Below, in pieces: positions 58,719 to 64,000 of a stretch of 64,000 nt of DNA. Under the pieces are notes generated by a model. It was not told the origin of the DNA. It searched no databases and saw nothing but the letters and a program-made list of their open reading frames with translations. Position 1 is the stretch's first letter. Every line of letters starts with the position of its first letter. The stretch spans positions 155,620 to 219,619 of the forward strand of contig JAFIGT010000030.1 of assembly GCA_017849585.1 (NCBI GenBank), in the 5' to 3' direction. This DNA comes from Verrucomicrobium sp. GTDB lineage: Bacteria; Verrucomicrobiota; Verrucomicrobiia; Methylacidiphilales; UBA1321. The position numbers were made by a program, and so were the translations under genes.

Positions 58719-61211
58719 ATGTACAAAAAGCTCATCGTCCTCGTCAGTACGCTTCTATCGATGTCCATCGCGCCACTGGTGGCCGATCCCAGTCCCATTG
58801 ACTCCGCCCGTCTTCGATTGACGACATCCAGACCAGCCAATATTTTTACGGAATCTGCGTCAGTCGTATTCAATCTGACCGAACCGGCGGGGCAAACCTA
58901 CTCCTGGCGGGTACACGATTGGCAAGGCAACCTCTGCGCGGAAGGCGTCCTGAGTGAAGGAGAGACGGCGCTGCCCATCAAAAAGCTACCTCGCGGTTAT
59001 TTTGAGCTGGAGGTAAAAAGTGAGACGGCTGTCCGGTGGGAACCGCCTATTCCCTTTGCCTTGGTGTCTGATCCGGCAACGCGCACGTTGAATGCCGATA
59101 GCCCTTTTGCCGTGGACTCGGCGCTGAGTTGGACTGCCAGCAAGGGAGTCAAGGGCACCAAGCTCGACCCGGAAAAACCGTATGAGGTTATTGCCGACAT
59201 CGCCCAACTCAGCGGCGTCAGCATGATCCGCGACCGACTTGGCTGGTTCGAAACAACCAATCCCAAACCGGGCGTTTACGAGTGGGGTTCGTATGAAACC
59301 ACGGCCGCCTTGCTCGCACAACGTGGGATCAAGATTCTCAGTCTGTATGAAAGTTTTCCCGAGACCAAACCTTCTCCATCCTGGACCAAGGACGGGCTCT
59401 ACGACTTGACAGCGGTATACCAATTTTCGCAGGCGGCTGCGCGGCAATTTAAGGGACGGACAGTGGCATGGGAATTTTGGAATGAGCCGGATCTGAAAAG
59501 GAAAATTCCGGCGTGGGATTTCGCCGCTTCGCAAAAAGCCGCTTATCTCGGATTCAAGAAGGGCAACCCGGACGTTAATGTGCTCAATGGTTCCATTTCG
59601 AACATTCATCGCGCTGCAGGCATGTTGCGACTGCTGCTCGACAATGGCATGGGAGATTACTATGACACCTTTAATCTCCATACCTATCTGCTCCCGAAAT
59701 ACCATTCGCGCGTGATGCGTGAAACGCAGTCGCTCCTGACTGCATATAGTCTGGAAAAGAAACCGCTTTGGGTAACGGAAGTGGGCTTGGCCTACGAAGG
59801 AAATGGCGATGTGGCGCCGCTACAGGCCGGGTCGGATCGGCGCGAACATGGACCGGATCAAGCGAGAGCCCAAGCCGAGCGCGTCGTGACAACAGAAGTC
59901 ACGCTACACGCCTTGGGTGCCCAACGGGTTTTCTTCTTCGTTCTGCCCGCCTTCAACGAGGCGAATGGAAACAAGGCATGGGGGCTGTTGCGTTGGGACT
60001 GGATGGTAAAACCTGGATTCGTCGCTTTGTCTAATCTGACGCATCAACTGGGTGATGCCCAATTATTGGGAGATTACACGCTCGGGACTGGTGTGCAGGC
60101 TTACTTGTTTACGCAATGCGGTACGGGCAAAAACGCTCCGCGCAAAGGCACGCAGACGCTGGTCATTTGGTCCAATGTGGACCGAACCATTTCCCTTCCG
60201 TACGCGGGAGAGCGTTTGGAATTGGTAGACCTGATGGGCAAGGTGTCTTCGCTTACTCCGGTAGAAAAAGGACAGTATAGCCTGCGGGTGGGACCATCGG
60301 CAGTGTATCTCAACGGGCTGTCTGGACTGACTCCCGCGACAGCCTTCGCGCTGGAGTTAAAAAACGAAAGGAAATCGTCGCTTACCGAGCTCTCGACCAT
60401 CCTTCGCATTAAGCTGGGCCCGGCCTTCAAAACCCAAGCACAAACCTACGCTTCATTTCCTTCATCTCCTGCCGAGGCCGCAGTGGAAGTCTACAACTTC
60501 AGCGATGAAGCGATCACCGGTGCCGTCAAAAATCTTGGCAGTGGCTATGAACTTCAGGGCTTGCCCGAGAGGGTTTCCGTTCCCGCCCAAGGCACCATCT
60601 CCCTGCCCGTGAAGCTGGTTTTCCCAAAGGTGGCACCGATTGGCGCCACGATGGTGAAGTTGGGAGCGGAATTTCCCGGACGCAAGGTTGCCCCTGCGAT
60701 CATACCCGTTCTGGCCGATCTTGCGACGGTCGCAGCACAATGCGAGGAGCGCACCATTCCGGCGATGGACGTTGGCTCCTGGATCAAAAACAGCTCCGGA
60801 AAAATGGATATTCAAATCAATGCGGCATCGGGAGAAATTACTTTTCCCGTGTCATTCACTGACAATGTAGACCGCTGGATTCATCCAGCCCTCAAGATTC
60901 CCAAGGACGCCCTCAACGGCGCTCTCGCCTTGAGCTTTGAAATCAGAGCGGCGCCCAAGTCTACAGAGTGCAGCGGCATGCTCGTACTTTCGGATGCGCG
61001 GGATTCCTCCCAGATCGTATACGGGGAGCAACCGGAAACATCGTTCAAGGTCAACGATCAATGGCAAACGATAACGATTGATTTTCGCAGCCACCCCATG
61101 GCCCTTCTTCCGGAACAGATCCGGCTGCTGCGAGTGGGATGTAATCCAAAGCAAAACAGCTATGCCTTCAGCCTTCGCAATCTGAAGTTTTACGTGGAAA
61201 AGAAACCGTGA
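58719..61211 (+). CDS. Exported clan GH-A-like glycoside hydrolase
   Basis: The 830-residue protein has a signal peptide ('SMSIAPLVADP'), an N-terminal beta domain (about 30-120) and a TIM barrel (about 135-460). The acid/base Glu is in 'VAWEFWNEPDLKRKIPA' and the nucleophile Glu in 'KPLWVTEVGLAYEG', the N-E-P and E-x-G spacing of GH39/GH5-type enzymes. Two beta-rich C-terminal domains follow, the last resembling a carbohydrate-binding module. Substrate unknown. The start follows the PEP-CTERM gene by 21 bp, and the stop overlaps the prepilin-like gene by 4 nt. Confidence 0.82.
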   Translation: MYKKLIVLVSTLLSMSIAPLVADPSPIDSARLRLTTSRPANIFTESASVVFNLTEPAGQTYSWRVHDWQGNLCAEGVLSEGETALPIKKLPRGYFELEVKSETAVRWEPPIPFALVSDPATRTLNADSPFAVDSALSWTASKGVKGTKLDPEKPYEVIADIAQLSGVSMIRDRLGWFETTNPKPGVYEWGSYETTAALLAQRGIKILSLYESFPETKPSPSWTKDGLYDLTAVYQFSQAAARQFKGRTVAWEFWNEPDLKRKIPAWDFAASQKAAYLGFKKGNPDVNVLNGSISNIHRAAGMLRLLLDNGMGDYYDTFNLHTYLLPKYHSRVMRETQSLLTAYSLEKKPLWVTEVGLAYEGNGDVAPLQAGSDRREHGPDQARAQAERVVTTEVTLHALGAQRVFFFVLPAFNEANGNKAWGLLRWDWMVKPGFVALSNLTHQLGDAQLLGDYTLGTGVQAYLFTQCGTGKNAPRKGTQTLVIWSNVDRTISLPYAGERLELVDLMGKVSSLTPVEKGQYSLRVGPSAVYLNGLSGLTPATAFALELKNERKSSLTELSTILRIKLGPAFKTQAQTYASFPSSPAEAAVEVYNFSDEAITGAVKNLGSGYELQGLPERVSVPAQGTISLPVKLVFPKVAPIGATMVKLGAEFPGRKVAPAIIPVLADLATVAAQCEERTIPAMDVGSWIKNSSGKMDIQINAASGEITFPVSFTDNVDRWIHPALKIPKDALNGALALSFEIRAAPKSTECSGMLVLSDARDSSQIVYGEQPETSFKVNDQWQTITIDFRSHPMALLPEQIRLLRVGCNPKQNSYAFSLRNLKFYVEKKP

Positions 61212-61867
61212 CGCATCCTTCATCCATTTGGGATTGGCGCGTATTTAGGAGCCATTCCCTCGGTGGCTTCACCTTGACGGAATTGCTGGTAACGATCGGT
61301 ATCGTGGGAGTGCTGAGTGTGTTGCTCTTACCTGCGCTGGGAACTGTTTGGGCCAAGATTCAATTGGTGGCTTGTTCCTCAAACCTCCGACAAATCGGCA
61401 CAGCCATGAACCTGTACGCCAACGAGCATGGTAATTATTTCCCGGAGGTTTATCCCGCCGAAGACACGACCTGGCGCTGGAAGCTGAAATCTTATCTGGG
61501 AATGCCGGAGAGCTCCATGGGCAAGTCGCCCCTTCCGAACGAGGCGGGTGTATTTGTGTGCCCCTCATTTAATAAACGCACAGCGCCCAATCGGGCGTAT
61601 TCCTATGTCCTAAATGCCAAAATGACCAAGCTGCAAACCTATTGGCAATACAATCGCGGTAAAGTATCCGCCGCGAATACGATCATGGTGGTTGAGTTCA
61701 ACGAAAACACCGAACAGTTCATCCAATGGGATGCGTCTATGGCCGCCAAGGGAATCTCCCGGCGTCATGTCGGAACGAATGCCAACTATCTGTTCGTTGA
61801 CGGTCATGTCGAAGCACTCTCCGAAACTCTGACCGCATCGGACCCGCGCTGGTATAGCGCGCCGTGA
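61208..61867 (+). CDS. Prepilin-like protein with N-terminal methylation motif (H-x-DG type)
   Basis: The GTG start overlaps the preceding stop as GTGA; 219 residues. 'GGFTLTELLVTIGIVGVLSV' is a type IV pilin-like cleavage/methylation site and transmembrane helix. The globular part has 'CSSNLRQIGTAMNLYANEHG', a Cys in 'GVFVCPSFNKR' and the C-terminal 'RRHVGTNANYLFVDGHVE', the H-x-DG signature of the pseudopilin families expanded in Planctomycetes and Verrucomicrobiota. It may display or help export the locus proteins. No dedicated secretion genes are nearby. Confidence 0.87.
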   Translation: MTHPSSIWDWRVFRSHSLGGFTLTELLVTIGIVGVLSVLLLPALGTVWAKIQLVACSSNLRQIGTAMNLYANEHGNYFPEVYPAEDTTWRWKLKSYLGMPESSMGKSPLPNEAGVFVCPSFNKRTAPNRAYSYVLNAKMTKLQTYWQYNRGKVSAANTIMVVEFNENTEQFIQWDASMAAKGISRRHVGTNANYLFVDGHVEALSETLTASDPRWYSAP

Positions 61868-61871
61868 ATTT

Positions 61872-62555
61872 ATGAAAATCATGCCAATCCATATCTGCCT
61901 GGGGCTCCTGCTTCTTTTCTCGTCCTCACTTCTCGCAGAGACACTTTTCGAAGAGTCGTTTAACAATACGGCCACACAGGCGGCCAATCACAACTTGAAG
62001 TCCATTGGCTGGTGCGGCTATGGCGGCGCGCAGGCTAAAGACCTCACCGAAGTTTCAGGTGCGGAACTGAATTCGCTGCTGATCGCATGGGGACGCGGCA
62101 ACCCCGCCGATAGTCGTGGTTTTCTCGGTTGCATCATGAGCCGGAAGGAGCCCAATTTTGAAAACTATACGGCCATTAAAACGGGACTGGCCCTAAAAGC
62201 ACCTCACACGATCTCGTGGCGCATGCACGCCGGAAAGGGACAGACCCTGCACGTCCGGGTCTTGATTCAGGTGGAAGGGAAATGGTACGCCAGCGCGGAA
62301 GTTTTTCAGGCAACCAGTTTCGGACTGGCGGAGGATTTTGCCATCGCTGATACGGCAGTCGTCGAAAAGAAACTCACCTACACGACGGACGTATTCGACT
62401 GGCTTGAATTTGCTCTCACGCCGGGGCAATCCATTGCGGTGGGAGGAGCTCCCTCCAAAGCCTTGCCTAAGTCTCCCATGACGGGAGTCGGTTTCTATCT
62501 CTATGGAGGAGGAACCGGACGCATCGATTCACTCCGCATTACGAACGAACTCTAA
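61872..62555 (+). CDS. Exported paralogue of the PEP-CTERM protein, lacking the sorting tail
   Basis: The 227-residue protein has a signal peptide ('LLFSSSLLAETLF'). It shares conserved segments with the protein at 57888: 'SIGWCGYGGAQAKDL' against 'AMGWKAYGGATAVDI', 'VRVLIQVEGKWYAS' against 'LRLLVQVNGSWYAS', and 'VGFYLYGGGTGRIDSLRI' near the end. It stops where the other continues into its PEP-CTERM tail, so it should be secreted freely or act in the periplasm. It starts 4 bp after the prepilin-like gene. The domain is probably carbohydrate-binding, which is inference. Confidence 0.78.
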   Translation: MKIMPIHICLGLLLLFSSSLLAETLFEESFNNTATQAANHNLKSIGWCGYGGAQAKDLTEVSGAELNSLLIAWGRGNPADSRGFLGCIMSRKEPNFENYTAIKTGLALKAPHTISWRMHAGKGQTLHVRVLIQVEGKWYASAEVFQATSFGLAEDFAIADTAVVEKKLTYTTDVFDWLEFALTPGQSIAVGGAPSKALPKSPMTGVGFYLYGGGTGRIDSLRITNEL

Positions 62556-62574
62556 CAAACTATCACCCCCTCTT

Positions 62575-63609
62575 ATGTCAACTCATCCTGTTAGTGCACC
62601 GCTTCATCGCGGCATGACTTTTGGTTTTTACGCCCGCAACGGTTACTACGGCTCTCCAACGGCACGACTGGAAGTAGATCGCATGGCTTCACTGAACATC
62701 CAATGGATTTGCCTCGTGGTGATTGTCCTGCAAGACACCTTTGCCAGCACGCGCCAATACCGGGATTTCCGGCAAACGCCCGCCGATGACGAATTGCGCG
62801 AGATCATCGACTACATCCACTCCAAGGGAATGCGCGTCCAGCTTCGTCCCATGCTGGAATGTTGGGACGGGGCCCAGCGTATTCAGGTCTCCTTCCCCAA
62901 TGAAGTGGAGATCATTCCAGGCAAGCCCATGAATCATTGGACTCGCTGGTTTGACAGCATGGTGGAGCGCACGCTTCATTATGCTTCTTTGGCTCAACGC
63001 TCCGGTTGTGAGGCGTACGGCTTGGACAGTGAACTCGATTTTACCGTGCATCAGCAACAGCATTGGCTGCGCGTGGTGTCCGCGGCTCGCAGTGTCTATC
63101 ACGGGCACTTGACCACTGGCCATACACGGCATGTGGATTTCGTGAAAGTATTGCGAGATCAACCCGATCACTGGTTCCGGCAGCTCGACTCGCTTGGATC
63201 GAGCTTTTACACCCCGCTCGCGGACGGCCCCGGCGCTTCGCAGGAGCAAATGCTGGCCCGGATCGCGCCCGACGTAGACTATTACCGCGAAGCGGCCCGC
63301 CTTCTCGGAAAACCGTTTTACTTTGCCGAATGTGGCTGTTGTTCAACGGCTGGCGCCACCGCCAAGCCCTACGGGTGGGATAATCCCGGCGGCTACAATG
63401 GTGACGAGCAAGCGCTCTTCCTCGATACCGTACTCAAAGCCTTCTGGAATGAACCGTGGTGGATGGGCCTCTACTGGTGGAAGTGGGAAGAGCAGAATGA
63501 CCGGCCATGGCTGCGCGATGATCCGCGCGGAGACAAGGGCTTCCCGGTCTGGAACAAGCCGGCGGCCGAGGTCATGAAACGCTGGTACGGCAGTCAGCCC
63601 GGTCGATAA
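62575..63609 (+). CDS. GH113-like glycoside hydrolase
   Basis: ATG 62575 was chosen because the frame upstream overlaps the preceding gene; 344 residues, no signal peptide. The TIM barrel has 'YIHSKGMRVQLRPMLECWDG', a candidate acid/base Glu in 'AYGLDSELDFTVHQQ', a candidate nucleophile Glu in 'FYFAECGCCSTAG' and 'WWMGLYWWKWEEQND' at the C-terminal edge. This is the pattern of GH113 (beta-mannanase-type) enzymes. It is cytoplasmic, so it probably finishes degradation of imported oligosaccharides. Last gene of the LacI-linked operon. Confidence 0.8.
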   Translation: MSTHPVSAPLHRGMTFGFYARNGYYGSPTARLEVDRMASLNIQWICLVVIVLQDTFASTRQYRDFRQTPADDELREIIDYIHSKGMRVQLRPMLECWDGAQRIQVSFPNEVEIIPGKPMNHWTRWFDSMVERTLHYASLAQRSGCEAYGLDSELDFTVHQQQHWLRVVSAARSVYHGHLTTGHTRHVDFVKVLRDQPDHWFRQLDSLGSSFYTPLADGPGASQEQMLARIAPDVDYYREAARLLGKPFYFAECGCCSTAGATAKPYGWDNPGGYNGDEQALFLDTVLKAFWNEPWWMGLYWWKWEEQNDRPWLRDDPRGDKGFPVWNKPAAEVMKRWYGSQPGR

Positions 63610-64000
63610 CCTTTCACCGATTCGGAGTTCAATGCCGGGATTGGGGAGAATCTTCAAAATTCCGGCCCATTGGCTGACCGCTGAGTCGCGAGTCGACCGG
63701 AAGGCTCGATCCGAGGGTCTGCACGTTTACGTACAAGCGCAGGTAATTGATAGAGAATGAATTGGCTTCAAAAGTGAGTTTTCACGAATTATAATTAGAA
63801 ATCTACGCAAGTGGGAAGGTGTAACGATAAGCAGAGAATTGAGGCCTCAAATACTGTATTGATCGGGCCCCCTGAACCTGGTCCAGATTGAGTGAGAGGA
63901 TTTAACCTGATTGACCTGCTCCCATTTTTTAGGCCAGGGGCAGAGTTATTTTCGGCGGGGTGGTACGGTTCGTTGGGTTGTTGGCCACAGTGCGTTTGGC
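63610..64000. other. Right-end region without a complete gene
   Basis: Most of this stretch is AT-richer and shows no coding bias. On the minus strand, the frame from the edge to a TAA at 63929-63931 is open for 23 codons, with a basic, Pro/Thr-rich reading ('AKRTVANNPTNRTTPPKITL'). Just beyond it, 63868-63887 reads CCCCCTGAACCTGGTCCAGA, which could be an insertion-sequence end. Both are tentative. Confidence 0.4.
63929..64000 (-). CDS. Possible C-terminal end of a protein running in from the right
   Basis: Twenty-three codons open to the window edge plus TAA. The reading is basic and resembles the tail of a DDE-type transposase in style only. There is too little to identify it. The adjacent CTGAACCTGGTCCAG sequence would fit an insertion-sequence terminus. 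Confidence 0.25.
   Translation of the reverse strand, partial: AKRTVANNPTNRTTPPKITLPLA

Noticed and set aside
1..64000. CRISPR arrays and rRNA operon
   Set aside because: No regularly spaced direct repeats and no rRNA-like sequence seen on either strand.

Overview
The window is about 64 kb of GC-rich bacterial chromosome, densely coding on both strands. It is most consistent with a Verrucomicrobiota-type organism, although there is no rRNA or marker gene to prove this. The inference rests on a combination of features. These are large TIM-barrel glycoside hydrolases, a PEP-CTERM protein next to an H-x-DG prepilin-like protein, a tyrosine recombinase of the 'GNS...Y-x-E-L' type, a Hanks-type kinase with a periplasmic tail, and many GTG/TTG starts with 4-nt gene overlaps.

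Layout. 1-5.2 kb: the 3' part of a large glycosidase, a DUF6504-like protein, a polysaccharide deacetylase overlapping an OXA-like serine hydrolase, and a DUF192 protein. 5.2-8.4 kb (minus): M16 peptidase-pabB-pabC. 8.5-10.9 kb: a dGTPase-like HD protein and an LptF/G permease. 11-16.5 kb: a complete Opp/Dpp-type peptide ABC transporter. 16.5-21.7 kb (minus): a tightly overlapped operon moxR-DUF58-tgpA-udg-unknown. 21.9-28 kb: an unknown protein, a coiled-coil zinc-ribbon protein, a CHASE2-adenylate cyclase, a sugar isomerase-like TIM barrel with three operator-like dyads, a guanine deaminase-like enzyme and a double ABM-domain membrane protein. 28.4-33.2 kb: an RR-HK-RR hybrid kinase, Fpg/MutM and 4-alpha-glucanotransferase. 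33.3-36.4 kb (minus): a zinc-type ABC uptake operon with a large dyad over its promoter. 36.5-45 kb (plus): prs, then a glycoconjugate-type cluster (GT4, GNAT, DUF2334, PHP-GT4 fusion, two tandem GT2) and riboflavin synthase. 45-47.3 kb (minus): cupin-DegT aminotransferase-methyltransferase. 47.5-51 kb (minus): a four-gene redox module with a Cys-rich beta-propeller, PhnD-like binding protein, Tat ferredoxin and NapH/NosR-like membrane ferredoxin. 51.5-53.4 kb: a Ser/Thr kinase.

53.5-56.7 kb looks like an accessory element: tRNA-Ser(GGA), then a tyrosine recombinase, then a protein with features of phage/plasmid replication initiators, a strong hairpin, and a roughly 100-nt multi-stem structured region. 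56.7-63.6 kb is a LacI-controlled carbohydrate locus. It has a divergent LacI regulator, a PEP-CTERM protein, a clan-A-like glycosidase, a prepilin-like protein, a paralogue of the PEP-CTERM protein lacking the sorting tail, and a GH113-like enzyme. The last 390 bases hold no complete gene. A 23-codon frame at the right edge may be the end of another protein.

The strongest candidates for something undescribed are the four-gene periplasmic redox module (47.5-51 kb), the minimal tRNA-integrase-Rep element with its structured tail, and the glycoconjugate cluster around the PHP-GT4 fusion. Start codons were chosen by domain boundaries, overlaps and Shine-Dalgarno sequences. All function calls are from reading the translated sequence, with no database search.
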